This document shows positions 45,022 to 56,242 of a stretch of 64,000 nucleotides of DNA, piece after piece. The stretch is from Pinus tabuliformis (taxonomy: Eukaryota > Streptophyta > Pinopsida > Pinales > Pinaceae): NCBI GenBank assembly GCA_031772625.1, contig CM062811.1, positions 650,382,871-650,446,870 of the forward strand. Direction: 5' to 3'. Every line of letters starts with the position of its first letter. The first letter of the stretch is position 1. The notes under the pieces are model-generated. The model was given only the letters and a program-made list of their open reading frames with translations. It did not search any database and had not been told where the DNA came from. The position numbers were made by a program, and so were the translations under genes.

Positions 45022-46127
45022 GTATTATTATTAATTACCATCTCATATTTTTTCTCTAATATTTCCCTCCACCAACAAGAGTGGGAGTGAGAAAACATAA
45101 AAAAAAAGTAATGTCTGAAAGTGAAGATGATAATATAAATGAAAGGGGAAAAATATTAGATAAATTATAATACATTTTATCCAATATTTCTCCTATCTCT
45201 TACAAATTAAACAAATGTAATATGCAACGTTGTTGCTTAGTACTGACTCTTATGATAAAAATAATTGATAGTAAAACAATTATCTTGAGAATAATTATAA
45301 AATACTATAATATAAAGTTACTATATTAAAAAAACTTGAAATATAAATTAGATTTTTTTTTATAAAGTTAAAATATTTTGATTTTAAAATGAGTTAAAAT
45401 TTTTAAGCAAATATTGTTAAAAATATACATATATTCAAAATCATTGATTCAAAATTTTACTCTCATATATATATTCAAAATTTGGTATTGAAATATTTTA
45501 TTATTTAAATTAAATGATTTTATTATTTAAATTAAATATCATTTTAATATTTAAATTAATTAATCTTATTAAATGTATATTTATGTAATATAAATTTAAT
45601 TTAATATATATTTTGAGTGGGTTTAATGGTTAAGAGCACATTTTTTTTCTTAAAAGGTTATATGTTCAAAAACTTGAGGGGTAGAGTATGTATGCTTTTG
45701 TAGATTTAATAGTCAAACCATTGCAGGTCTTATACACCAATTTGGTGTTTGGCTTGGTCAAATCTTCACAGGTCTCATACACCAATTTGGTGTTTGACTC
45801 GGTTGTGACATTAAGATTGGATAATAATAATAATTTGAATGTTTTTGCAACTCCAAATGTAGGAAATGTTGTCCTAGTGTAAATGTTTTTTTTAATATTT
45901 ACATATCTTCTCAATTAAAAAATAATAAAAAATTAAAAGCAATAAAAATAATAAAATTCAATTTATTATATTGTAAATTAGTTTTTCCCTTGTCCCATAA
46001 ACATAGGGGTCTCAACACCAATTTGGTATTTGGCTTGGTTGTGACCTTAAGATTGGATAATAATAATAATAATTTGAATGTTTTTGCAACTCCAAATGTA
46101 GGAATGTTGTCCCAGTGTAAATGTTTT

Positions 46128-46352
46128 TATTTATTTATTTTTATTTGTTTTCACTTCTGGTTCACGGATACCCGGGTCAGTGGGTAGCCGCTACATCCAG
46201 GGTTGTTCAACACTGAGTGGATGCCACCCGAAGGGCATCAACAACACTCAGCCTATTTACTGACCTCACCCTAAGAGCTTTCGGGAATTGACCCTATGAC
46301 CTCCCATTGGTGAGGCACTTGATTTGACCGATTGAGCTAACTCTTAGGGCTT
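46128..46352 (-). mobile_element. tRNA-derived SINE
   Basis: On minus it reads CCCTAAGAGTTAGCTCAATCGG; the A-box-like TAGCTCAATCGG is at 46,328-46,339 and the B-box-like GGTCAATTCCC at 46,283-46,293, about 45 bp apart as in tRNA genes. A tRNA-unrelated body follows, ending with an A-rich tail (AAAACAAATAAAAATAAATA) at 46,128-46,155. SINEs are transcribed by Pol III and mobilised by LINE machinery. The box distance and tail support a SINE rather than a tRNA gene; the anticodon arm is not convincing. Confidence 0.65.
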
Positions 46353-46377
46353 AAAATGTTTTATTATTATTTTTTTC

Positions 46378-46495
46378 TAGTTTTAGACTAACCTAAGTAC
46401 CCACGGGGGATTTGAACGGGTGACCTATTGCAAGGAGTGCCTTAACAACACACCCATTCACCATCAATCCAAAGCCCCGTAGGCTACTTATTTTT
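46378..46495 (-). mobile_element. Second tRNA-like unit (SINE fragment)
   Basis: On minus TTGTTAAGGCACTCCTTGC is followed by GGTCACCCGTTCAAATCCCC, a good B box (GTTCAAATCCC at 46,408-46,418). No clear A box. It lies head-to-tail with the SINE at 46,128-46,352; the two together form the insert in copy B of the duplicated segment. Confidence 0.45.
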
Positions 46496-47454
46496 TTACT
46501 TACATATCCTCTTAATTAAAAATTAAGAAAAAGTTAAAAGTAATAAAAATAATAAAAGTCAATTTATTATATTGTAAATTAGTTCTTATTAATCAAATTA
46601 CTAATAATATTTTTTTGATAAAAGAAAATCATAATATACATATCACATTAAATTTTATAGCATATAAATCAATACCACTTACAGAAAAACTATAACTTAT
46701 TTCAAAATCAAAATAAATATTTTAATTTAATGTAATTTTATAACATTTTTTTAACTACATATAAAAGAAAGGAAAAAAAGTTATAATTACTTTTGATATA
46801 TATCTAAACCCTCTATCTTCACTATCACTAAAAATATTTTGTGGATAGTCTATAATAAAGCAAAGGCTTTAATAAAATAATAAATGAGAATAATTTTATA
46901 TCTAGAGACGTGAATTTTAAATAATATTATGAAGAATCAACATACATTAATATTATGAAGAATAAACATAGATCCATTACCTACCAAGCAATGAGGAATC
47001 AAATATCTAGAAGTTAAAACATTTCTTCATGTTTTGCACTCAAAAGGAAGATTGCATCTTTAGAGATTTTATCCTTGTCGTCACTTGGTAGATTTGAAAT
47101 TAAGATAAATCTATGTCAATAATAGTTAAGTTTTAAAACATTATTAGTATAGATCCATGTTAACTTCAATTCTATATGTCAACCTCTTTTAAAGTGCAAA
47201 TCTTGAAAAAAAATTGCACCTCAAGAGATTTAATCCCTTTGAGTGCTTGATAAATCCATGGTTAATATGGTTATGTATCGTGTCTATATGTGTGTCTTTG
47301 TGTCTATAATTTTTCACTTTTTAAATTGCATTTTTTATTGCAAAAATGGATACAATGCTTTGAAAGTATCAATATGTATTTGGAATATGTAGACTACACA
47401 ACTTAAACTTGTAATCTCAACAAATCATTGCTATATTTTATACAAAATCGATCG

Positions 47455-47457
<3 letters not shown>

Positions 47458-47502
<45 letters not shown>
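47458..47502. repeat. (TA)n microsatellite
   Basis: About 22 TA units without interruption. Confidence 0.95.
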
Positions 47503-47503
<1 letters not shown>

Positions 47504-48111
47504 GTGAAACTACTTGAAATGTTTCAACCATAAAAATTTGTTCTTTTCAATTTCTCTATATAATATATAGAAATATTCATAATTAACATTGAAATAATTT
47601 ATTTAACATAATATTTAAATATTTTATGTATGGACTATATTTTTAGATACACATCAATATTCTATAACATTCTATAATAAAACATTTTTCTTATGAAGTA
47701 CATTGATTTTTTTTATTATTAATTTTATTTTTTTAAATGATATGAATAAATTATACATTTATATCTAAAGTAAATGAGTTTTTTTACTTTTAATTAATTT
47801 TCTTTGAAAACATTAAATTAAATTTGTTAATATATTAGTTAACATGGATATTTAAATATTTTATTTAAGTTTTATATTGAAATATTTATAAGGTTAATAT
47901 AAAATAGATCTTTTTATTTATTATAATCACATTTTTTATTTAGAATATATTTTAAATTAATTTTAAGAAAAAACACATGTCAACTCCACTTTAAGCACGA
48001 ATTGAATCACACACATAATAGATCGTATAAAATTTCTTGAAATATAAACTTGTTATTACACATCTCATTCATCTTAAGCAATATACTAATAAAATATTTG
48101 AACTATAACAA

Positions 48112-48149
<38 letters not shown>

Positions 48150-49093
48150 CTAATCTTTTTAAATGTTACATGTCTAACTCCATATTAAGCCAGTATACTA
48201 GTGAACTATTTGAACTATACCATCTAACTCCATATTAAGAATGGAAGGAATTACCTTGAATAAGTAGCAACAAATGGAATAAGAAATTCTCTCTTTTTGC
48301 ATATTGAAATATTGTATTTATAATTAATATTAGATTTTTTTGTTATTATATTTTTTTAAATGCTACTTATCAACTCCATATTAAGAATTCAATAAGCTAC
48401 ATATTTTTTTCAAAATAGAAAATAAGTAAATTGAGCCTCATTCAAAGTTGGTTTTCCTATTTAGATTTCCGAACAAAATATGGTATGCAATGTCTTTTAA
48501 TTTTTCTTGGATTTTTAAGATATTATACTTTATGTATTCATGTGTTATTTTTCATTTTAAACGTTGTCCTAAAGATTTTAATAGTTTTTGTGTTGCATAA
48601 TAAGATTAGAACTCATTTAACTCTTTAACATGAAAGTTTGCAGTCATATTATAATATTTTGATGGTCAATACCTATCAAACAACACCGCATCCTCCACAG
48701 TCGGGTGATTCAAGTAAGATGGGAAATGGGAAATGAAAGGCTCCTAATCCAAAGCTATTGTAAAGAAAGTGGGAGTTCTTAAATTGGTTTAAGGAGGCAT
48801 TAATTTATTTATCTCACTTGGTTGAATTCTCTTACACTTTTGGTTAATTTAATTACATAGTTGGGTCATTTTCTTTTTTCACATAGGTTATTTGCATATA
48901 ATAAAACATTTTTTTTGTTGATTTTTTAACCTTTCAAGAAAAAGAATTCCTACTCCAAAGAGAATAATATTAGAGGATAGTACTTGGATGTTAAATGGCT
49001 TAATAAAAAATTATTGATGCTACACTGATGTGTCAGGAATTACTGATTTCTTTACTAGAAGATGAAGTTATGAGAAAAAAGAAGATGCCTTCG

Positions 49094-49098
49094 AAAAG
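49094..49098. repeat. Target-site duplication AAAAG, left (partner at 53,129-53,133)
   Basis: AAAAG directly before the left LTR and directly after the right LTR. Sequence outside (copy 2 of the unnamed family) is continuous when the element and one AAAAG are set aside. Confidence 0.85.
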
Positions 49099-50112
49099 TG
49101 TAAAATTTCCTACAAATTCTCTACAAAACTACCTCTGAGATCTATGTAGAAAATCTAGCTGAAGATTAACTCGATAATGCAATATACCAAAGAAAAATAC
49201 TATAATCTACTTCTACTATCAAACTCACAAAAGCTTAAAGATCGAGATGAATTAGAGCTGAACACATATAACCATAAGAAGAAGAATCAATGCACATGAA
49301 ACACAGAAAATACTCAGGGGAAAACCTTAGCTAAAAAACCTACTATCTGTATTATCATACAAGGTGGAAATACCTCATAATTACACAAAGCCTTAGCTCC
49401 CACAGCTAGCCAGCTCTCAGTGCAATCCTCCTGGATGCTCACATGCAAACAAGGCTTCTCACAAACCTTCTCCTCTGCCGTCCAAGCCTCCTATTTCCTT
49501 GCGCAGTTTCTCTGGTGATCCTCCTGTTACCAAGTGGAAGACTGATCATTCACACTAATCCTACACCTTGTCAGAACTACATAATCCTCAAGGAACCTTG
49601 TTCCTTCTACATGGATGAGTTCCCTTTATAGGAAAACACATGCAACTGATAGTAACCTATCCTTGACATTTAGCTCAACTGGGTTTTTCACAAAATATGC
49701 AGGCATGAGTTTCTGATGAGAGAATCTTCAGTTATCTAGGGTACACTTGTTGAGTGCATGCATGCATCAACTGATTGATAAATCACAATTAGTTTCTCAA
49801 ATAGTTTGGAACTAATAAAATTGGACTTAACTCAGTAAACTGAGCTAACTAATGACAACTCAAATATAACTCAATCTTATCTTCTTAATTAAGGGATAAT
49901 CTCCTTAATTTAAGGGATAACAGTTGCATGACTTCAAAAAGACTTCTGACTTGAATTTCTCCAACTAATTAACTCAAGATGAATTAATTAGTTAGTTTTC
50001 AAGCAACTAATTAGACTAAATTCAAATTTACTTGACAAATTTAATTCAAGGACAAATTACAATTGGAATTTCTAGATTCTATTTTTATCATTTCTTGTTT
50101 CTATTTTCAACA
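49099..50112 (-). repeat. Copia 3' LTR
   Basis: Plus-strand start TGTAAAATTTCC, end TATTTTCAACA. TATA-like CTATAAAGG on minus at about 49,622-49,632, with the equivalent at 52,640-52,648 in the partner. Confidence 0.9.
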
Positions 50113-50121
50113 CTCCCTCTC
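50113..50121 (-). other. Polypurine tract of the Copia element
   Basis: CTCCCTCTC on plus, that is GAGAGGGAG on minus, directly next to the 3' LTR. Confidence 0.75.
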
Positions 50122-50830
50122 AACAAGAAAGGATTCAATTCAAGTCGATCCCGATCCTAAACCTTTGGAATGTTTTGCATGCAACACTTCTCTCTAGTGT
50201 TATTTCTCCAACAACTCTAGAAACAAAAAAAACATCCAACCTAAATCAGTATGATGCATCTTTCATCAAAGTCTCTGACTGTTATTGCCTCTATCAACTG
50301 AAAACTCTATGCTTCTATTGACTCAGCCTTTCTGCACTGTTGTCAATCCTTCTCTGCACTCTTTAGTATCTGACTACTCTAGCCTCTATCACTTTGATCT
50401 CTAACTGCATCAATCCCACTAATTCCTCTCGCTACTCTATACTTTGGGCTCCCGTAGCAAGGTACGATCCATGAGACAAAACCTCTCAATGGACCCTACC
50501 CAATTTCGACGTTCTTGGGATTATCACTTCACATCACCCCACCTCACACCTGGATGTATGGATGCATGTGATCCCTCTGCCCACTTGGCTCAAAATTTTC
50601 CCCTACTAGAGGTCTCTGCATGAGTGGATACCTCCACTCGGTCTCCTCTCAACATCTCCAATTGTGGCTCCTCCACAATTGTGTGATACTTCTTCTGGGG
50701 TTGCATGTTGAGAGGTAATTTACTCTCCCTCTCAACCACCAAGTCTCTAACATTTTCCTTACTCCTCAAGGCTTCGCATGCATCTTAAACCTTAAGTGCA
50801 TACAAGTTCTTAACTCATGAACCGATCTGT
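50122..50830 (-). other. Non-coding 3' interior of the Copia element
   Basis: About 700 bp with no integrase or RT motif. Near 50,560-50,700 the minus strand has an acidic/basic open stretch (VVERESKLPLNMQPQ, IVEEPQLEMLRGDRVEV) of the kind found in the linker after integrase in Copia polyproteins, so it may be a leftover of pol. Confidence 0.4.
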
Positions 50831-50835
50831 TTCAC

Positions 50836-52000
50836 CTATGCCGTGGTGATGTGTATAAGGAAAACCTTTCCCTTATTGAAGACAACATCATAGCCTTTGT
50901 CCTCCAACATCGTGATTGATACTAAGTTCTTCTTCAATCCAGGCACATACTTCACGTATGTCAAGGTGATGAAAGCTCCATGCTCCCTCTGAAAAGCAAC
51001 CGTGCCCACTCCTGAAACACTATACCTTTCATCCTCACCCATCTCTATGCGCATCTTGAGGTCTTTCTCCTCCAAGGAACTAAATAAACTTTTATCGCCG
51101 GTCATGTGGAATGAAGCTCCACTGTCAAGATACCAACCACAACCCATCATCGATGACACCATGCATGCAATGAGGGTGAAGTCCATTTCGAACTGAGAGG
51201 CCAATACCTCACCTTCAGATCCGTCTGAGGATCCCTTCTTAGACTTCTTCGATGGGCAATTAGTTGCATAATGACCCATCTCGTGACAATTAAAGCATCT
51301 CACTTTAGACTTGTCAACCTTTTTTCCTCCATGAGAAGAATTCGATTTGGAATGAGAATCATTCTCCTTCCCTTTAGGCCAGATGTTCTTCATCATCATC
51401 CTTGGATGAAGAACCATCTCGAGTGCTCCTCCTGATCTCCTCCTGCATGAGATCCGATCACAGTCATTCCCAATCCGAAAGTTTCTCCCTTCCATTCACA
51501 GAGTCCTAGTAGTTGTTCCAGCTCTTTGGAAGGCCAAGGAGAGCGAGGTTCACCATATCATCATCAGAAGTAGTTATTCCCACAGTGATAAGATTATCTC
51601 TACAAGTGGTGAGCTTGTTCAGATATGTGGAAATAGTATCGCAGTTCTCCATCTTGATTCTTCAAAGCTTATCCTTGAGCGCCAATTTCCTTTGGTCGCT
51701 ACTATTCTGGTGGAGGTCCTTCAATATCTTCCACAGTGAATATGGAGTATCCTTCCCATGGAGACTTGAGACAATATGGTCTCAAACTCCCTCAAGGATG
51801 ATCCGTCTCGCCCTTGCCACACACTTCTTCCACTCAACCAACTCTTGTGCATTAGTTGAACCTGGCTTTGGGATTTCTTGATCAATGAAATCCTTCAAGC
51901 CATTGTCTTCTAATACAGCGTCCATGTGATCTTTCCATGCTATGTAATTCGAGCTGCCTCCTAACGCGTACTCGAGTCTCAAGCCATAGAACACCATTGA
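50836..52000 (-). pseudogene. Copia gag and protease region
   Basis: Gag N-terminal block near 51,790-51,997 (SSNYIAWKDHMDAVLEDNGL, WKKCVARARRIIL), CCHC knuckle CFNCHEMGHYATNCP near 51,258-51,303, and the Copia protease motif GWYLDSGASFHMTG near 51,098-51,140, followed by YVPGLKKNLVSITMLEDKG, the normal lead into integrase. The order and motifs are standard for Ty1/Copia. A broken fossil within an element that otherwise has good ends. Confidence 0.85.
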
Positions 52001-52101
52001 CCAACCTAAAGTATGATATGAATTCGATTTTCACTTGCAACCCCGCACTTCAAACTTCAAATTCTCTTCTCAGTATATTGTTCATAGCTCCGATAACCTT
52101 T

Positions 52102-52113
52102 TCTCTGATAGCA
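52102..52113 (-). other. Primer-binding site, initiator tRNA-Met type
   Basis: On minus TGCTATCAGAGA directly follows the 5' LTR end; the usual plant Copia site is TGGTATCAGAGC, so 10 of 12 bases fit. Confidence 0.75.
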
Positions 52114-53128
52114 TGTAGAATTTCCTGCAAATTATCTACAAATCTACCTCTAAGATATATGTAGAAAATCTGACTGTAGATTAAATCGATAATGCAATAT
52201 ACCAAAGCAAAATACTATAATCTACTTCTACTATCAAACTTGCGGAAGCTTAAATATTGAACTGAATCATAGCTGAACACATATAACCATAAGAAGAAGA
52301 ATCAATGCACATGAAACACAGAAAATACTCAGGGGAAAGCCTCAGCTAAAAACCCCACTATCTGTATTATCATACAAGGTGGAAATATCTCAAAATTACA
52401 CAAGGCCTTAGCTCCCACATCTAGCCAGCTCTCAGTACAATCCTCCTAGATGCTCACAAGAAAACAAGGCTTCTCACACACCTTCTCCTTTGCCCCCCAA
52501 GCCTCCTATTTCCTTGCACAGTTTCTCTAGGTGATCCTCATGTTACCAAGTGGAAGACTGCTCACTCACACTAATCCTACACCCTACCAGAACTGTGCAA
52601 TCCTCAAGGAACCTTGTTCCTTGTGCATGGATGAGTTTCCTTTATAGGAAAACACATGCAACAGATAGTAACTTGTCCTTGACATTTAGCTCAACTAGGT
52701 ATTTCACAGAATAGACATGCATGAGTTTCTGATGAGAGAATCTTCAGTTATCTGGAGTACACTTGCTGATTGCATGCATGCATCCACTGATTGATAACTC
52801 ACAATTAGTTCCTCAAACAGTTTGGAACTAATTTAACTGGACTTAACTTAGTAAACTGAGCTAACTAATTACAACTCAAATATAACTCAATCTTATCTCC
52901 CTAATTAAGGGATAATCTCCTTAATTTAAGGGATAACTGTTGCATGACTTCAAAAAGACTTCTAACTTGAATTTATCCAACTAATTAACTCAAGATGAAT
53001 TAATTAATTATTTTTCAAGTAGCTGGTGAGAGTAAATTCTAATTTAATTCACAATTTTAATTCAAGAACAAATTAAAATTGGAATTTCTGGATTCTATTT
53101 TTATCATTTCTTGTTGCTATTTTCAACA
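52114..53128 (-). repeat. Copia 5' LTR
   Basis: Plus-strand start TGTAGAATTTCC, end TATTTTCAACA. Aligns along its full length with 49,099-50,112. Confidence 0.9.
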
Positions 53129-53288
53129 AAAAGAAAAAGGATGAATAATAATATGACGATAAAAAAAGGATGAACAATAATAAGAGGAGGAGAAAGACTA
53201 TTAAACTAACAGAGAGGGCTACCAAAGGAGGAAGAGGAGAAAGATCAGCAAATCGAGTGAGTAGAGTGGATAATCTTTCATCGTAAAG

Positions 53289-54213
53289 ATGTCAAAGAAA
53301 GAAGTGGACAACTTTGGGTAATGCCCTCTTGGCCTTTCAACTCTACTTTGGCCTCTACCAGTTCTTGAATTTAACACCACTAGGGGCTCTGCTACAAGGG
53401 GGAGTGGGCTACTTGTTGCGGCCTTTGAGCCTCTTCCCATCTTACACCCACCTTCAATCTCTGCAAGGACGCCTGTTCAAGAGGGTGGGTAACTTTTATA
53501 TGTTAGAACGACGTATTAATCCAGAAATTAGGAGAGACTATCATGATGATGAGATTCGATCATCCTACTTGGGCATGGAGTTCCATTTGGATAGAAGAGG
53601 AAGTGAAAAAAACATGTTGTTTGTCAATGGGAATATGTGTTATTACATCACATTGTACATCTGGAACGAAGTGGTTTACACAACTCACATGCTCGTAATA
53701 GTGAATGCCGAGGGCCCCAATGCAGTGTTTATAAAAAATTATAAAGAAATCGAGGAACAGGTCACCACTGGTAGGGACATGACTTTCAAAGAAATTTTAA
53801 ACTTGGGTGGGTTTTTCTTACAAACCAAGAAGGTCTACTGGTTAATCCCCATGTTATTAAGCTTCGTTTCCACAGTGTTGGAATTCAGCACACCGTTGAG
53901 GAAATGGATTTATGAAATAATCAATCTCTTGTTATGTTCTACAGTGCATCTAATATGTGACCCACTACCCCGCTCGATGAGGAGGTAGATATATGGTTTA
54001 GGTAAGTTGGTGTAGAACTTGGTGCCATCCAACGACATAAGCCTCAAGGTTACGAGGGGCAATATAATTGCTACCATAGCGGGAGGTACGAAAGTCCATA
54101 ATGCGGGTGCATTAAGTTTGGTGCCTTTATTTTTCTTGGAAGAAGCAGCATCACAAGCCACTTTTCATGGTGACAAACTTGAAATACAGTATAAATTTAA
54201 CATAATCACGTAG
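53289..54213 (+). CDS. Unrecognised ORF of the unnamed repeat family
   Basis: The start equivalent to copy 1 is ATGTCAAAG at 53,289 (MSKKEV); after a frame change 53,314-53,988 is open for 224 codons. The protein begins with a hydrophobic stretch (ALLAFQLYFGLYQFLNLTPL), then GGVGYLL, FPSYTHLQSLQGRLFKRVGN, a charged part (RINPEIRRDYHDDEIRSSYL), GMEFHLDRRGSEKNMLFVNG and a hydrophobic C-terminal part (VYWLIPMLLSFVSTVLEF). In-frame stops follow 53,988, yet the frame still reads ISLKVTRGNIIATIAGGTKV and ALSLVPLFFLEEAASQ to 54,213. No family is recognised. Two copies sharing leader and start suggest a mobile or amplified gene, not a single host gene. Confidence 0.45.
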
Positions 54214-55108
54214 AAATGTGTCTTAGAGGTGAAAGTTTGGAACTTTCTTTCCTTCCAAGAGCATCTAGTATGTGGTGCTAAATTTTGGATCACTCTTGTA
54301 AAGATGTGGCCATATTAAAGTCTCGTGTCCATAAAAGTCGAGCACAGTGGTCAGCACCATAACCAGAGGTCGGATGAGGCAGTCTACAACATTATTGGTG
54401 TTTCCCTTCTTGTACTTAATGTTAAAATGGAACTATTGCAGATATGTGGAGCATTTTTTATTGCGATCATTCTGCAACTTTCCTTGTGTCTGTATGAACT
54501 ACAGGGGTCAGTGATCTGTGTGGATGGTTGTTTCCTTCCCCAAAATGTAAGGTTTCCATTATTGGCAAGCCTGCATAATGGAATACATCTCTTTTCCATA
54601 GATGGGATAATTTCAGACTATATCTGAAAGTGTCTCACTGTGATATGCCACTGGATGCCCCTGTTGAGTAAGACCTACACCAATAGCATAGTCAAAGGCA
54701 TTTGTCTCAATTTAAAATGATTATTGCATGTCTAGTAATGTGAGAATTTGTGCAAAACATAGGTGATGTTTCAACTTCAAAAATGCCTTATGTTGGGATT
54801 TATACCAAAATAACTTTGCTTTTACTCCACCCTTGGTGACATGACTCAAGGGCCAAGTGATATGAGAGAATCCCAACATGAACCTACGATAAAAATTGGC
54901 AAGACCCAAAAATCTGCCAATCTCTATTAGAGTGGTTGGGGCTGGCCAATCCCTAATACCTTGTATCTGGTTTGGGTCCACATGCACACCCTTCTCATCA
55001 ATTATGTACCTCAAATATTGAATTTTGGTTATACCAAAAGTGCATTTCTCCAAATTGGCACACAATTTGTGTTGTTGCAGGGTTTGGAGGACCTGTCGAA
55101 TATGGTGT
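54214..55108 (-). pseudogene. Gypsy RT C-terminal part and RNase H
   Basis: HKLCANLEKCTFG, YLRYIIDEKGV, WPAPTT, IGRFLGLANFYRRF and LSHVTKGG give the RT thumb/connection; then AFDYAIGVGLTQQGHPVAYH, YHSETLSD, TIHTDHRPL and NIKYKKGNTNNVVDCL give RNase H. Typical Ty3/Gypsy order. Confidence 0.85.
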
Positions 55109-56242
55109 TATTGATTTGGGGTAGCATCAGATGTGCTCTAGCCATGAAAATTGGTGGAGAGGCTAAAGCACATGAGATGTCCAAGACCCCGTAATGGTTT
55201 GGGAAGATTATAACTGGTTTGGGAGATATTAAAATAGTTAATATTTTTATTGGAGTTCCTAAGTCTAAATTTAGGAAAAATAAAATATTAATGGGTATTA
55301 ATATAAAATTGGGTTATAATGTTCCAAAAGTCATGGATCAAGCCAAATCTAATCTTAGCCGTTGATTAGATATTTAATCTCAGTCGTTGATGGACGAACA
55401 AGAAAATTATAAGAGGAGGCTTAAGAGTCAGTTGGAAAAAACACAGAGAGAGATAAAGCACTCAATTTTCTGGGGCAGGGTTTACTGAGGAAATTGAGTG
55501 AGTGATCAGACTTGCAGTTGAGGGGAAGTGAATAAATAGAAGAGAGGAAGAGTTAGTACCAGGAGGATCAGCGTAGAGTCGGGAGAGGGACGCAGAGCCA
55601 GCTAGAGGCCATGCATTGGCAACCAGGAGCTGTGCAAAGCCAGAGAAGGCCAACGTGTGAGAAGCAAAGGGTCCAAGGGCTGACGTAGAGGCTACAGAAG
55701 TTGACGCAGAGCCCAGAGAGGTTGACGATGGGCCAGAGAGGCTGATGCAGGGCCTAGAGGCAGCACTGAGAGCATTTCATGGGACAGAGTGAGAGGTGGA
55801 GAGCCGGATAGGGTGACATAGTCCTTATCAGAGTGGCGCAGAGCAGCAGAAGCTGCATTGTTGTATGGGATCGTTCATCTAGTGTTTTAGGCAAAATATC
55901 TATCTCCGACTGAGAGGTACTACTACTGAGGGCATTCTCTGTTGGGTGAGCCATTTCTAGCACCCAAGTTGTATTTTTAAACTGCATAATAATAAAACCC
56001 TTTGATAAGTTGCATTGGTTTCCCCGCATTGGGTTTTTCCGGGGACATTATTCCAAAAACAATGGTATCACTTGTGTGCTTTTTTACTTTCAGTTGATGA
56101 TCTGTATGTGTTGATACTATAATTGTATTTATCTTCAATATTTACATTGTAAATAACTTGTTAAATAATTGAACAAGTAGGAAGAAATAAATTAAATAGT
56201 ACAGGAATAATTTCTAGCGGGTTAAACTTAGAAATTCCTACA
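55109..56242 (+). repeat. Solo LTR, 1,134 bp, inside the Gypsy RT; TSD GGTGT
   Basis: The RT coding text stops at EEHPH on one side and resumes at HIRQVLQTLQQ on the other, with GGTGT at 55,104-55,108 and 56,243-56,247. The insert starts TATTGATTTGGGG (TA where TG is usual) and ends AATTCCTACA. It has a TATA-like ATTATAAGAGG near 55,407 and TTGGGTTTTTCCGGGG near 56,029, text common at the 3' side of plant Copia-type LTRs. No internal coding region, so a solo LTR is the best reading. Confidence 0.75.

Larger units (their letters stand above)
45730..46590 (+). repeat. Duplicated ~260-bp segment; second copy interrupted
   Basis: Copy A (about 45,730-45,988) and copy B (46,003-46,127 and 46,496-46,590) share ACACCAATTTGGT, TTGGCTTGGT, TTAAGATTGGATAATAATAA, TTTTTGCAACTCCAAATGTA and, after the interruption, TTACATATC, ATTTATTATATTGTAAATTA. 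Copy A lacks the 46,128-46,495 insert and serves as an empty-site reference. A small extra ACACCAATTTGGTGTTTG duplication lies within copy A. Confidence 0.8.
45022..48935. other. AT-rich DNA without genes
   Basis: Nearly 4 kb, very AT-rich, with no credible coding region. It contains the duplicated segment at 45.73-46.59 kb, a SINE, and (TA)n tracts at 47,458-47,502 and 48,111-48,144. No matrix or origin signal can be claimed from sequence alone. Confidence 0.5.
49099..53128 (-). mobile_element. Copia-type LTR element, 4,030 bp, gag/protease only
   Basis: LTRs 49,099-50,112 and 52,114-53,128 (about 1,014 bp each, TG...CA) are flanked by AAAAG on both sides (49,094-49,098 and 53,129-53,133). 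The interior is only 2.0 kb. On minus it encodes a gag N-terminal block, a CCHC knuckle and the aspartic protease motif; the rest up to the polypurine tract has no integrase core, RT or RNase H. LTRs differ by roughly 7-10% by eye. Such gag-only plans are known as non-autonomous TR-GAG elements, usually needing partners for pol functions. Broken, a few breaks in gag. Confidence 0.88.
48940..54213 (+). repeat. Unnamed repeat family, copy 2 (interrupted by a Copia element)
   Basis: The parts outside the Copia element, 48,940-49,098 and 53,134-54,213, form the longer copy of the family seen at 30,040-30,538. Leader blocks correspond one for one up to the start codon. Unlike copy 1, this copy goes on into ~700 bp more of open sequence before a Gypsy relic begins near 54,214. 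The right end of the family is therefore unknown. Confidence 0.68.

Noticed and set aside
46283-46339. tRNA gene
   Set aside because: A and B boxes are present but acceptor and anticodon arms do not fold; the A-rich tail fits a SINE.
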